DNA of 64,000 nucleotides from Candidatus Gastranaerophilales bacterium (GTDB lineage Bacteria; Cyanobacteriota; Vampirovibrionia; Gastranaerophilales; Gastranaerophilaceae): the NCBI GenBank assembly GCA_944323365.1, contig CALUSG010000045.1, positions 1 to 64,000 of the forward strand. Direction: 5' to 3'. The position numbers and the translations under genes are program-made. Every line of letters begins with the position of its first letter. The first letter of the stretch is position 1. The notes under the pieces are model-generated. The model had not been told where the DNA came from. It searched no databases and saw only the letters and a list, made by a program, of their open reading frames with translations. This document shows, piece after piece, positions 42,921-51,967 of this stretch.

Positions 42921-44690
42921 ATGGGAAAAAAGCTTATTAAAGTAATGGATACCTCATTCAGAGATGGATTTCAATCTGTTTATGGAGCAAGAGTATTTGT
43001 AGATGATTTTATTCCGGCATTGCAATCAGCAGTAGCTGCGGGTATTAAACATTTTGAAGTGGCAGGCGGAGCAAGGTTTCAGTCACCTATTTTTTATTGT
43101 AATGAAAATGCATTTGAAACAATGGACAAAATACGTGCAGCTGTTGGTGAAGATATAAATTTACAATCTTTGGCAAGGGGTGTGAACGTAGTAGGCTTGG
43201 AGTCCCAACCAAGAGATATAATCAATTTACATGCAAAAATGTTTAAAAAGCATGGTATTACGACTGTAAGAAATTTTGATGCTTTAAATGATGTGAACAA
43301 CTTAATTTATTCAGGTCAATGTATAAAAGATAACGGATTAAAACATGAAGTTACTATTACAATGATGGAATTGCCGATTGGTTGTACCGGTGCACATGAT
43401 GTAGATTTTTACGAAAAAGTTTTAAGAAATATACTTGATGCGGGAATTCCGTTTGATTCACTTGCATTTAAAGATGCATCAGGAACATCTGCCCCAAGAA
43501 AGGTTTATGAAACAGTAAAACGTACTCGTGAAATTTTAGGTGAAAATATGCATATAAGATTTCACTCACATGAAACAGCAGGAACCGGCTTAGCAGCCTA
43601 TTTAGCAGCTTTGGAAGGCGGTGCGGATGGAATTGATTTGTCTATGAAACCTGTTTCCGGCGGTACTGCTCAACCGGATATAGTTTCTATGTGGCATGCG
43701 TTAAAAGGAACGGAATTTGATTTAGGTATTGATATTGAAAAAATTCTTGAAACAGAAGAATTATTTAAAGAATGTATGAAAGATTATTTCTTACCGCCTG
43801 AGGCTTTAGCAGTAAATCCGATGATTATTCAATCACCATTGCCTGGCGGAGCTTTAACAGCTAATACTCAAATGCTTAGAGATAACGGAATTATGGATAA
43901 ATATCCTGAAATTGTTGCTGCAATGAAAGAAGTTGTTGAAAAAGGCGGTTTTGGTACTTCAGTAACTCCTGTTTCACAGTTTTATTTCCAGCAAGCATTT
44001 AATAACGTTATGTTTGGCAAATGGAAAAAAATTGCTGAAGGTTACGGAAAAATGGTTCTCGGATATTTTGGTAAAACTCCGTGCGAACCGGATGAAACTG
44101 TTATTAAACTTGCTTCTGAACAGTTAAAGCTTCAGCCTACAACGGAAAAAGTCGTTGATATTAACGATAAAGATCCTAAAAAAGGTATTGAGGCTGCTAG
44201 AAAAATGCTGCAAGATGCTAAGATTGAAGAAACTGAAGAAAATATATTTATTGCAGCTACTTGTAAAGAAAAAGGCATAATGTTTTTACAGGGAAATGCC
44301 ACTATTGGCGTTAGAAAATGTGAACAGCAGGCCGAAAAAGCTGATGCCTATACAGTTACAAATAACAGAAAAAAATATGCTGTTGCTATTGAAGGTGAAA
44401 AAGCAACTGTTAATGGAAAATTGTATGATTTTAGCATAAAAGCAGGAATTGAAGCAAAACATGTTGAAGGCGGTGAAGGTACTCCTGTAAAAGCAGCCTT
44501 ACCGGGTACTATATTAAAAGTTCTTGTGGAAGAAGGCGACAATATTCAAGCAGGTGATGTTATTGCGGTTATAGAAGCTATGAAAATGGAAACTGAAATT
44601 AAATCTCCTGTAACCGGTACAGTTCAGTCTGTTGATATTGAAGCAGGTAATCACGTTCAAACAGGTCAGGTTCTTGTTACTGTTGTATAA
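42921..44690 (+). CDS. oadA: Oxaloacetate decarboxylase alpha-type / pyruvate carboxylase B-type subunit
   Basis: The 589-aa protein has a carboxyltransferase TIM barrel (about 1-300), with DTSFRDGFQS in place of the usual DTTLRDAHQS, the carbamyl-lysine site FKDASG, and metal histidines in RFHSHETAG. A helical linker follows, then a biotinyl domain with EAMKMETEI (Lys biotinylated) near 555. The HxH motif is intact, but several neighbouring residues differ from well-known OadA, so the acyl substrate may differ (oxaloacetate, methylmalonyl-CoA or glutaconyl-CoA). AAAGGGA precedes the ATG. The oadB gene follows. Confidence 0.88.
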   Translation: MGKKLIKVMDTSFRDGFQSVYGARVFVDDFIPALQSAVAAGIKHFEVAGGARFQSPIFYCNENAFETMDKIRAAVGEDINLQSLARGVNVVGLESQPRDIINLHAKMFKKHGITTVRNFDALNDVNNLIYSGQCIKDNGLKHEVTITMMELPIGCTGAHDVDFYEKVLRNILDAGIPFDSLAFKDASGTSAPRKVYETVKRTREILGENMHIRFHSHETAGTGLAAYLAALEGGADGIDLSMKPVSGGTAQPDIVSMWHALKGTEFDLGIDIEKILETEELFKECMKDYFLPPEALAVNPMIIQSPLPGGALTANTQMLRDNGIMDKYPEIVAAMKEVVEKGGFGTSVTPVSQFYFQQAFNNVMFGKWKKIAEGYGKMVLGYFGKTPCEPDETVIKLASEQLKLQPTTEKVVDINDKDPKKGIEAARKMLQDAKIEETEENIFIAATCKEKGIMFLQGNATIGVRKCEQQAEKADAYTVTNNRKKYAVAIEGEKATVNGKLYDFSIKAGIEAKHVEGGEGTPVKAALPGTILKVLVEEGDNIQAGDVIAVIEAMKMETEIKSPVTGTVQSVDIEAGNHVQTGQVLVTVV

Positions 44691-44708
44691 TGAAAAGGAA
44701 AAATAGAA

Positions 44709-45914
44709 ATGGATATAATAGAAAGTTTAACAAAATTGTGGTCGTCTACCGGTATAGCAAATTTTATTCAACCGGCAGATCCTAATATAACAAATTCGGC
44801 AGAACAATTTTTACATCAATTTGGCTCACCTATAATGATTGTTGTATGTTTGTTCTTGCTTTGGTTAGGTATTAAAAAACAGTTTGAGCCATTACTTTTA
44901 GTTCCTATTGCTTTTGGCGGATTATTATCTAATATTCCTGTCGCAGATATTGCAGGAGCTAACGGTTTTTTAGGAATAATTTATAGTGCAGGTATCCAAA
45001 AAGGCTTATTCCCGCTTATAATATTTATGGGAGTAGGTGCAATGACTGATTTTGGGCCTTTAATCGCAAACCCTAAAACTGCTTTGTTAGGCGGTGCAGC
45101 TCAATTCGGTATATTCGGTGCATTGTTACTTGCATTATGTGTGTTTGGATTTACCCTCCCGCAATCAGCTGCTATTGGTATAATAGGTGGTGCTGATGGC
45201 CCTACATCTATTTATGTTACATCAAAACTCGCTCCTGAGTTGTTAGGTGCAATTGCTGTAGCTGCATATTCTTATATGGCACTGGTTCCGGTTATCCAGC
45301 CGCCTATTATGAAATTATTTACTACAAAAGAAGAACGAAAAATTCAAATGTCACAGCTAAGAAATGTTACAAAACGTGAAAAAATCGTTTTCCCTATCGT
45401 TGTATTAGGACTTTGTATTATTTTCTTACCGGATGCCTGCCCTTTAATAGGTGCGTTGACATTTGGAAATTTATGCAAAGAATGCGGTGTTGTTGAAAGA
45501 TTATCTGATACAATGCAAAATGCTTTAATAAATATTGTTACTATTTTCCTTGGATTGTCAGTCGGCTCAAAATTGTCTGCTGACCAATTTTTAACTATGC
45601 AAACTTTATTTATTTTGGTATTAGGTGTTACGGCATTTGCTCTTGCTACTGCCGGCGGAGTTCTTTTTGCAAAAGCGATGAACGGATGGGCTTATTTTAT
45701 GCATAAAGTATTTAAAAAACCTCTCAATTTAATTAATCCGTTAATCGGTTCCGCAGGTGTATCTGCGGTTCCAATGGCAGCTCGTGTTTCTAATAAGGTA
45801 GGATTAGAAGCTAATGATCAAAATTACCTTTTAATGCATGCAATGGGACCAAATGTTTCAGGTGTTATTGGTTCTGCTGTTGCGGCAGGTATTTTGCTCT
45901 CTTTATGCAGTTAA
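44709..45914 (+). CDS. oadB: Na+-translocating decarboxylase beta subunit
   Basis: The 401-aa membrane protein has about nine or more helices. It has the family signature [25 protein letters not shown]-type (split here across helix 4), [23 protein letters not shown] and [18 protein letters not shown]. It couples decarboxylation of the biotin carrier to Na+ export. A separate gamma subunit is not found between oadA and oadB. AAAGGAAAA precedes the ATG. Confidence 0.93.
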   Translation: MDIIESLTKLWSSTGIANFIQPADPNITNSAEQFLHQFGSPIMIVVCLFLLWLGIKKQFEPLLLVPIAFGGLLSNIPVADIAGANGFLGIIYSAGIQKGLFPLIIFMGVGAMTDFGPLIANPKTALLGGAAQFGIFGALLLALCVFGFTLPQSAAIGIIGGADGPTSIYVTSKLAPELLGAIAVAAYSYMALVPVIQPPIMKLFTTKEERKIQMSQLRNVTKREKIVFPIVVLGLCIIFLPDACPLIGALTFGNLCKECGVVERLSDTMQNALINIVTIFLGLSVGSKLSADQFLTMQTLFILVLGVTAFALATAGGVLFAKAMNGWAYFMHKVFKKPLNLINPLIGSAGVSAVPMAARVSNKVGLEANDQNYLLMHAMGPNVSGVIGSAVAAGILLSLCS

Positions 45915-45918
45915 GATT

Positions 45919-46266
45919 TTATATTGTAACATCCATTGTTTCCCCTAGTTTTTCAATTATAGGGGAAACAAATTTTTGTAAATCTTTTTGTGTTGCCTCA
46001 GGATTTCTATGTGTAAAATCTAATATTGAAAATGTTGCCTCTTCTATATCGGGGTATTTATCTATTAGTTTATCTCCTATATGTTTAAGATAATATTTAT
46101 AACCTTTGCTGCCATACCCTTTCAATGGTTTTTCCCATAATGCATCTATTACAGGTTTTAAATCTGAAATTGATTCTCGTTCAATTATCTTAAACGTAGT
46201 TGTCTCAAGTAATTTGACTGTATTTAGTCTTGCTGTAAAAGATGGTGTCGTTTTATTTATTTGCAT
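45919..46266 (-). CDS. Small lineage-specific protein with N-terminal PSFTA motif
   Basis: The 115-aa protein starts MQINKTTPSFTARLNTV, resembling the SFKG/TFTG N-terminal motif of other proteins here. A mixed-charge helical part follows, without a signal peptide or membrane helix. TATTAT and TTAGCA (46273-46301) are positioned for a leaderless mRNA. A terminator of the oadB direction lies inside its 3' end. Function unknown. Confidence 0.72.
   Translation of the reverse strand: MQINKTTPSFTARLNTVKLLETTTFKIIERESISDLKPVIDALWEKPLKGYGSKGYKYYLKHIGDKLIDKYPDIEEATFSILDFTHRNPEATQKDLQKFVSPIIEKLGETMDVTI
45939..45980 (+). terminator. Possible oadB terminator inside the convergent gene
   Basis: TTTCCCCTA (45939-45947) pairs with TAGGGGAAA (45960-45968) across 12 nt, followed by CAAATTTTTG. 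It would end oadB transcription within the last codons of the opposite gene. Confidence 0.4.
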
Positions 46267-46272
46267 ATTTGT

Positions 46273-46325
46273 ATAATATTTGTAAAAATTTTTTTTGCTA
46301 ATGAATAATGTTTTTGTAATAAAAT
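46273..46325. promoter_or_regulatory. Divergent leaderless promoter pair (hypothetical gene / purM)
   Basis: On the minus strand TTAGCA (46301-46296), 17 bp and TATTAT (46278-46273) lie 6 bp before ATG 46266. On the plus strand TTGCTA (46295-46300), 19 bp and TAAAAT (46320-46325) lie 6 bp before ATG 46332. The two -35 boxes overlap at the same few bases. Neither ATG has a Shine-Dalgarno. Confidence 0.5.
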
Positions 46326-46331
46326 GTTAAT

Positions 46332-47246
46332 ATGAGTGAACTTTATAAAAAATCAGGTGTAAATCTTTTCGAGGCTGACAGATTAGTAAACAAACTAAAA
46401 ATTTTAGGCGATAATTTTACAGAATTCGCAGGAAGTACGACATTTGAAAAAAATAAAATAGTAGCTTGTTGTGACGGTATTGGCTCAAAAATTCTTCCGC
46501 TTTATGAAAGAAAATTGTTTAAAAATATAGCAATTGAAGTTGCAGCAGCTAATTTAAATGACCTTTCGACTAAGAATGCAAAAGCTTTAGCATTTTGTGA
46601 TTATATAGCCGTACAAAAGCTTGAAAGTGATTATATTTTTGAAATTATTTCAAATCTTAAAGAAATTTTAGGTAAATATGACTGTGTGCTGTTAGGCGGA
46701 GAAACATCTGAGCTCCATAATTTACTGAAAGAAAATGCTATTGATATTTGCGGATTTGCAATTGGAATTCAGCCTGAGAATTTTGTTCAACAGGATATAT
46801 CGGAAAATGATATAGTAATTTCTTTAAAATCAAGCGGAATTCATGCTAATGGATTCAGTTTAATTCAAAAATTTTATGACGAAAATAAACTAACTGATTT
46901 TGAATATGAACAATGTCTTATTCCAACTTATATTTATTATGATACAGTAAAAGAATTATGGAACAAAAATTTAATTAAAGCAGCTGCAAATATTACCGGA
47001 GGCGGAATTTATAGTAATATTATAAGAACAATTCCAAAGGATTTAGATGTAAAAATTGAATTTGAAAAACTTCCGTCTGTTAATATTTTTGATAAATTGA
47101 AAAAATTATGCGATAAGGAAGTTTATAATATATTTAACTGTGGTATTGGATTTTGTATGATAGCAGATAAAATAAATTATAATCAGATTTCTGAAATTTG
47201 TAAGGAGTATAATCCTTCTATAATAGGAAAGGTAGTGAAAAAATGA
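46332..47246 (+). CDS. purM: Phosphoribosylaminoimidazole synthetase (AIR synthase)
   Basis: PurM makes AIR from FGAM and ATP. The 304-aa protein keeps KKSGVNLFEADRLVNKLK, VACCDGIGSK, VLLGGETSEL and the C-terminal glycine-rich core (ITGGGIYSNI). It is about 35-40 residues shorter than common PurM, with losses mainly in loops. The start ATG 46332 is placed for a leaderless mRNA. ATGA overlap with purN. Confidence 0.88.
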   Translation: MSELYKKSGVNLFEADRLVNKLKILGDNFTEFAGSTTFEKNKIVACCDGIGSKILPLYERKLFKNIAIEVAAANLNDLSTKNAKALAFCDYIAVQKLESDYIFEIISNLKEILGKYDCVLLGGETSELHNLLKENAIDICGFAIGIQPENFVQQDISENDIVISLKSSGIHANGFSLIQKFYDENKLTDFEYEQCLIPTYIYYDTVKELWNKNLIKAAANITGGGIYSNIIRTIPKDLDVKIEFEKLPSVNIFDKLKKLCDKEVYNIFNCGIGFCMIADKINYNQISEICKEYNPSIIGKVVKK

Positions 47247-47821
47247 CAAAGCATATTGCAGTTATGGGTTCAGGAAACGGCAGTAATTTTGAAGCTATAG
47301 TAAATTATTTTCGTGATAAAGATGTAAAAATTACATGTATAAGCGATAATTTAAACGCTTATATATTGGAAAGAGCAAAAAAATCACAAGTTGAATATAA
47401 ATATTTACCCTTTGAAGAAAATGCTGCGTATTTTGGAGCAAACAATTTTGATTTGATAGTACTGGCCGGTTATATGCGAATATTACCGGATGAGGTTTTA
47501 GAGCTTGGTAAATTTGTAAATATTCATCCGTCACTTTTACCTTCCTTTAAAGGTAAAGATGCAATACAAAGAGCATTTTTAGCCGGCGTAAAGGTCAGCG
47601 GAGTTACGATTCACTGGGTTACAAACGAACTTGACGGCGGAAAGATTATCGCACAGTATCCTGTTTTAATAGGGAATTCTACGCATTTTGATGAATTTGA
47701 AAATGAAATTCATAATCTTGAACACGCTTTATATCCTATAGTTATAGATAAGTTGCTAAAAGATGAAGTTTTCGACTTCGGGGATTTAATTGGCGGATGC
47801 AAAGGAGATTGTAAAGGATGA
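47243..47821 (+). CDS. purN: Phosphoribosylglycinamide formyltransferase
   Basis: PurN formylates GAR using 10-formyl-THF. The 192 aa hold VMGSGNGSNFEAI (PRPP-like phosphate loop), LAGYMRILPDEVLE, NIHPSLLPSFKGKDAIQRAF (catalytic Asn and His) and GVTIHWVTNELDGGKIIAQ (catalytic Asp). ATGA overlaps with purM before it and purD after it. Confidence 0.95.
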   Translation: MTKHIAVMGSGNGSNFEAIVNYFRDKDVKITCISDNLNAYILERAKKSQVEYKYLPFEENAAYFGANNFDLIVLAGYMRILPDEVLELGKFVNIHPSLLPSFKGKDAIQRAFLAGVKVSGVTIHWVTNELDGGKIIAQYPVLIGNSTHFDEFENEIHNLEHALYPIVIDKLLKDEVFDFGDLIGGCKGDCKG

Positions 47822-48891
47822 AAGTTTGTGTAATTGGAAATGGTGCCCGTGAAGAAGCACTAAAAGAAGCGGTAAAGAATTCTCCCCTTTGCTCTGAATT
47901 AGTTGAGTCACCTGATGAAAATCCTGATTTAATTATTTTTGGGCCGGAACAACCTATTTGTGACGGGCTTGTTGATTATTATCAGTCAAAAGGCATAAGG
48001 TGTATTGGTGTAAATAAACAATTTTCCAAACTGGAAAGCTCTAAGCTCTATGCTAAAAAATTTATGGTAGAAAATAATATTAAATGTGCAAAACTTCTGC
48101 CCGTGGAATGTGATATATTCCCGCAAGTTGTAAAAGCTGACGGTTTATGTAAGGGAAAAGGCGTTAAGGTCGTTTTTTCTCAGCAGGAAAAAGATGAGTT
48201 TACGAGAAAATTAAATATGCCCTATTTTATTGAAGAGTTTCTTGACGGGCATGAAATTTCTTTAATGTCATATTTTAACGGTTCAAAATTGATTAATTTT
48301 TGTCCGGCCAGAGATTTCAAAAAACTTTCAGAGGATGCACATTCTCCAAATACCGGCGGAATGGGAGCTTATTGTCCGGTTGATTTGACTCAAAATCAAA
48401 TTGATAAATTGCATATATATTTAAATAAGCTTGAAACCGCTCTTATTAATTCAAAAGCTGATTTTACAGGTTTTATATATTCAGGGCTGATTTGGACAAA
48501 AGAAGACTGGTATGTTTTGGAGTATAATGTCAGACTTGGTGATCCTGAATGCCAGGTTATACTTAATCTCTTGGATAATGATTTTTTATCAATTTTATTG
48601 AATAATGAAGATCCGGTTTATAAAAAAGGTTATTCAGCCTGTTTAACAATTGCTGCAAATGGGTATCCGGATAATCCCGTAAAAGGTGATGAAATAATTT
48701 TACCAAATTCGGATAAAGTAAAAGTTTATTTCGCCGGAGTTAAAAAAGTTAAAAATAAAATCTATTCTGATGGAGGAAGAGTTTTGTCTATATGCAGTTT
48801 TGGCGAAAAACCATTTGAAATTCTCTATGAGTATGCTAAAAAAATTAAAATGAATAATAAATTTTTTAGAAAAGATATTAACATATTTTAA
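47818..48891 (+). CDS. purD: Phosphoribosylamine-glycine ligase (GAR synthetase)
   Basis: PurD joins glycine to phosphoribosylamine. The 357-aa protein has KVCVIGNGAREEAL, the ATP-grasp core with VVKADGLCKGKGV and FIEEFLDGHEISLM, the signature SPNTGGMGAYCPV and NVRLGDPECQVIL. It is about 60 residues shorter than the usual ~420, mainly in the N-terminal domain and C-terminal region. The key ATP-grasp motifs are kept. Confidence 0.9.
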   Translation: MKVCVIGNGAREEALKEAVKNSPLCSELVESPDENPDLIIFGPEQPICDGLVDYYQSKGIRCIGVNKQFSKLESSKLYAKKFMVENNIKCAKLLPVECDIFPQVVKADGLCKGKGVKVVFSQQEKDEFTRKLNMPYFIEEFLDGHEISLMSYFNGSKLINFCPARDFKKLSEDAHSPNTGGMGAYCPVDLTQNQIDKLHIYLNKLETALINSKADFTGFIYSGLIWTKEDWYVLEYNVRLGDPECQVILNLLDNDFLSILLNNEDPVYKKGYSACLTIAANGYPDNPVKGDEIILPNSDKVKVYFAGVKKVKNKIYSDGGRVLSICSFGEKPFEILYEYAKKIKMNNKFFRKDINIF

Positions 48892-48936
48892 GATTTTGTG
48901 TATAATAATTACAGTAAGGTTTAATGAGGGTTTTAT

Positions 48937-50172
48937 ATGTCAATTGATGATGCATTAGTAATGATTTTGGCAGGTGGTGAAGGGAAAAGACTTTACCCGC
49001 TAACTAAAGATAGAGCAAAGCCGGCAGTGCCATTTGGAGGCCGGTATAGAATTATTGATTTTGTATTAAATAATTTTATTAACTCAGGCTTTTTCAAAAT
49101 AAAAGTTTTAACGCAATATAAGTCAGATTCTTTAAATAAACATATAACTCGTGGCTGGGCATTATCACCATTTTTAAATCAATATGTGGATCTTGTGCCG
49201 GCTCAAATGCGAACTGGAAATGATTGGTATAGGGGTACAGCTGACGCTATTTATCAAAATATGTTTCAAATTGAAGATGAATCTCCTCGTTATGTTTGTA
49301 TATTTGGAGGCGATCATATTTATAAAATGGACGTTTCTCAGATGCTGGACTTCCATAAAAATCGCAATGCGGATTTGTCTATTTCGGCAATACCAATACC
49401 AATTGAGGAGGCTTCTGAGTTTGGTATAATGGAAGTTGACGAAAACTGGCGTTTGGTCAATTTTGTTGAAAAACCTCAATATACTCCAAAATCTTTGCCG
49501 GGTAATCCTGATATGTGTTTGGCCTCTATGGGTAACTACATATTTAATAAAGATATTCTTTTAGATGCCTTAATAAGAGATGATAAGGTCGCAAATTCAA
49601 GTCATGATTTCGGTAAAAATGTTATACCAATGCTTTTAAATGAAGGTAAAAATATTTACGTTTATAATTTTAATGACAACGCTTTTACTGGAATGAGTGA
49701 CGGAGAAAGAGGATATTGGCGTGATGTCGGTAGTATTGACGCTTATTGGCAGGCCAATATGGATTTATTAGAATCGTCACCTGAATTAAATTTATACTCA
49801 AGAGAGTGGCCGCTTAGAACGTTTAATCACAATTATCCGCCGGCTAAATTTATTTGGCAGGAGGGTGATCGTATTGGTATGGCAACTAATTCAATGGTAT
49901 CTGAAGGCTGCATTGTATCAGGCGGTATGCTTTCTCACTGTGTATTATCACCTAAAGTTCGTATAAACAGCTACTCTCAAGTAGTCGATAGTATTTTAAT
50001 GGAAAATGTCGATGTTGGTCGTTATTCAAAAATAAGAAAGGCTATTATCGATAAAAATGTTCAAATTCCACCGAATACTCGTATTGGATATAGCTGGGAA
50101 GAAGATGTTAAACGTGGATTTTTCGTATCTCCAGGAGGTGTAACAGTTGTTCCTAAAGGTGCTATTTTGTAA
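48937..50172 (+). CDS. glgC: Glucose-1-phosphate adenylyltransferase (ADP-glucose pyrophosphorylase)
   Basis: GlgC makes ADP-glucose for glycogen. The 411-aa protein has MILAGGEGKRLYPLTKDRAKPAVPFGGRYRIIDFVLNNFINSG-type start (split), the catalytic IFGGDHIYKMD, FVEKPQ and a left-handed beta-helix C-terminal domain (HCVLSPKVRINSYSQVVDSIL). GAGGG precedes the ATG. It suggests glycogen storage in this organism. Confidence 0.96.
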   Translation: MSIDDALVMILAGGEGKRLYPLTKDRAKPAVPFGGRYRIIDFVLNNFINSGFFKIKVLTQYKSDSLNKHITRGWALSPFLNQYVDLVPAQMRTGNDWYRGTADAIYQNMFQIEDESPRYVCIFGGDHIYKMDVSQMLDFHKNRNADLSISAIPIPIEEASEFGIMEVDENWRLVNFVEKPQYTPKSLPGNPDMCLASMGNYIFNKDILLDALIRDDKVANSSHDFGKNVIPMLLNEGKNIYVYNFNDNAFTGMSDGERGYWRDVGSIDAYWQANMDLLESSPELNLYSREWPLRTFNHNYPPAKFIWQEGDRIGMATNSMVSEGCIVSGGMLSHCVLSPKVRINSYSQVVDSILMENVDVGRYSKIRKAIIDKNVQIPPNTRIGYSWEEDVKRGFFVSPGGVTVVPKGAIL

Positions 50173-50224
50173 AAGTTTCTTAATATTACCTTTTTAGAAC
50201 GCAATTTTTCAGCTTTATTGTCAT

Positions 50225-50230
50225 TATAGA
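50225..50230 (+). promoter_or_regulatory. -10 box of leaderless GTG-start gene
   Basis: TATAGA (50225-50230) is followed by six bases and then GTG 50237. The -35 is poor (CAATTT near 50202). An alternative is GTG 50246 with a GGTGA-like Shine-Dalgarno. Confidence 0.35.
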
Positions 50231-50236
50231 CTTTGG

Positions 50237-50836
50237 GTGATCTGTGTGTCGAATATAAATTGCATTAATTTTAATAATTTTAGTCGTTATAAAGAAAAAG
50301 CGACTCAATTTGCATTGGGCTTAATCGGCACAAAAAAAAATCCGAATATTACAATTAAAAGTGATAAAGCTAATCGTACAATCAGTTGGATTGGTAAAAA
50401 CCTTTCATCTGCTGAAAACCGTTTAATATTAGGAGCTACGGCATTAATGACACAGCCTTTTATTGATGCTTCCAACAAAGATGTCGATAAAGAAACTCGT
50501 AAAATTTCTATTTGTCGTACGGTTGCTAAAATAATTGCCGGCACCGTTACCGGATATACTATCAGAAAGCTTTGTATCAAATCTATCGATGCATTTACAA
50601 AATTACCCGGCGAAATTAAGCCTGATATGAAGTTTAAAAAATTAAGAACTCTGTTAACACCTAACAATGGTAAATGTCTTGCTAATGAACTTGCACAATA
50701 TAAAAATGCATTGGGTACGATTATGGCATTAGTTGTTATGATGTTTACCAATTTTTTAATTGACGCACCTTTAACTAAATATTTAACAAATTTATTTGCT
50801 AAACGGGGAGGAGTTAACAATGAACAACATAGGTAA
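50237..50836 (+). CDS. Lineage-specific membrane protein, first of a pair
   Basis: The 199-aa protein starts at GTG 50237 (or 50246, MSNINCINFNNFSRYK). It has a polar N-terminus and three or four hydrophobic helices (RLILGATALMTQPFI; TVAKIIAGTVTGYTI; LGTIMALVVMMFTNFLI). The 17-bp overlap with the next gene carries that gene's GGAGG. No known domain is seen. The N-terminal NFNNFSR could be a weak version of the FxG motif. Confidence 0.72.
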   Translation: MICVSNINCINFNNFSRYKEKATQFALGLIGTKKNPNITIKSDKANRTISWIGKNLSSAENRLILGATALMTQPFIDASNKDVDKETRKISICRTVAKIIAGTVTGYTIRKLCIKSIDAFTKLPGEIKPDMKFKKLRTLLTPNNGKCLANELAQYKNALGTIMALVVMMFTNFLIDAPLTKYLTNLFAKRGGVNNEQHR

Positions 50837-51452
50837 ACTCTTTTCCAAAGTTAAGGATTTAATTTATACAAAATTCGGCCCTAATCCTGCAAAAATGCTT
50901 ATTGTTACCGGAGTATTAGGCTGGGCTCTATCTTCGGCAGCTCAAGTTGTTGCTATTGTAGTTAACGATAAAATCCCAAAAGAGCAAAAAATGTTTCTTA
51001 TCCCTCAAGAAATTCTTGACGGAGCTATAAATGTTGCTTCTTTTTTCCTGGTTACAACTACATTGAAAAATTTTGCCTCAAAACTCGTTTCTTCAGGTAA
51101 GATCGCTAATACAAAAATTAGAAACTTTTTGAATAAACAAAATTTAATTGATGCTAACGGCCAAAAACTTATTGTCGGTAAAAATTTAAATATAGAGAAA
51201 CTCCCTAATTTTTCAGAAATTGCGGATGATTACAAGGAATTTAAAGTTGGTACAGATGTAATTGGTATGACTATTGGTTCAATTTTGTCTTGTAATATTA
51301 TTACTCCTGTATTACGTAATAAACTCGCCGCTAAAAGACAAAATCAGTACCTTGCTCAAACTAGAAAAACAGATTTAACTACTTTGCCAAGAGTTAGTAT
51401 GGATGCTTACCGTAATATTTCTGCTGCCAAATTCGGTTCGCTAAAAGTATAA
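50820..51452 (+). CDS. Lineage-specific membrane protein, second of a pair
   Basis: The 210-aa protein starts MNNIGKLFSKVK, with GGAGG 6 bp upstream. It has two or three hydrophobic helices (MLIVTGVLGWALSSAAQVVAIVV; EILDGAINVASFFLVTTTL; VIGMTIGSILSCNIITPVL). It overlaps the upstream gene and overlaps the convergent anti-sigma gene by 12 bp. Co-expression suggests the two membrane proteins form a complex. Function unknown. Confidence 0.75.
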   Translation: MNNIGKLFSKVKDLIYTKFGPNPAKMLIVTGVLGWALSSAAQVVAIVVNDKIPKEQKMFLIPQEILDGAINVASFFLVTTTLKNFASKLVSSGKIANTKIRNFLNKQNLIDANGQKLIVGKNLNIEKLPNFSEIADDYKEFKVGTDVIGMTIGSILSCNIITPVLRNKLAAKRQNQYLAQTRKTDLTTLPRVSMDAYRNISAAKFGSLKV

Positions 51453-51959
51453 GGTCGCTAAAAATCCTATTACTATTAACATTATCATAACTGCAAATGC
51501 ACCAATTATTTTGGTAAAAGGGTCTTCTATTTCTTCATATTGATTTAACTTATTTATTATATATTTTGAGTAATCGGATTTCCATTCGGATTTTGTTTTA
51601 TCAAATGAATTATGAAGAAGTCTTTTAAACGTATACATGTCTTCTAAGTCTTTTCTTGCTAATGGATTTGTTATTGCAATTTTTTTTATCCTGACACTGG
51701 TTTTTTCATCAAGTTCATTGTCGATATATGCGGATATATTGTTCTTAAATTCTTCGTATTGTTTTGTTTGATATTTTTCGTTCGGATTTTCTGAAAGTAC
51801 TTGGTTTACTATTTTTTTTGAACGCATGTATATTGCTCTGCATTTAGGACAATTACGTAAATGTTCGTCTACATATTCCTTTAGTTTTGAATTTAATTTA
51901 TCCTCTACGTAAAAATTCATAAGGGCAATTACTTGATTGCATGTTAATTCATTTTGCAT
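51441..51959 (-). CDS. Anti-sigma factor with ZAS-type zinc finger
   Basis: The 172-aa protein has the zf-HC2 motif EHLRNCPKC (about residues 29-37: HxxxCxxC), a helical domain and one C-terminal membrane helix (IIGAFAVMIMLIVIGFLATLYF). It follows the sigma gene by 8 bp and would hold that sigma at the membrane. The C-terminal end overlaps the opposite-strand membrane-protein gene. Confidence 0.85.
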   Translation of the reverse strand: MQNELTCNQVIALMNFYVEDKLNSKLKEYVDEHLRNCPKCRAIYMRSKKIVNQVLSENPNEKYQTKQYEEFKNNISAYIDNELDEKTSVRIKKIAITNPLARKDLEDMYTFKRLLHNSFDKTKSEWKSDYSKYIINKLNQYEEIEDPFTKIIGAFAVMIMLIVIGFLATLYF

Positions 51960-51967
51960 AGTTTCTC

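Noticed and set aside
50305-50820. 171-aa hydrophobic open frame on the minus strand
   Set aside because: The plus-strand frame has a start signal and carries the next gene's Shine-Dalgarno; the minus frame is its complement.
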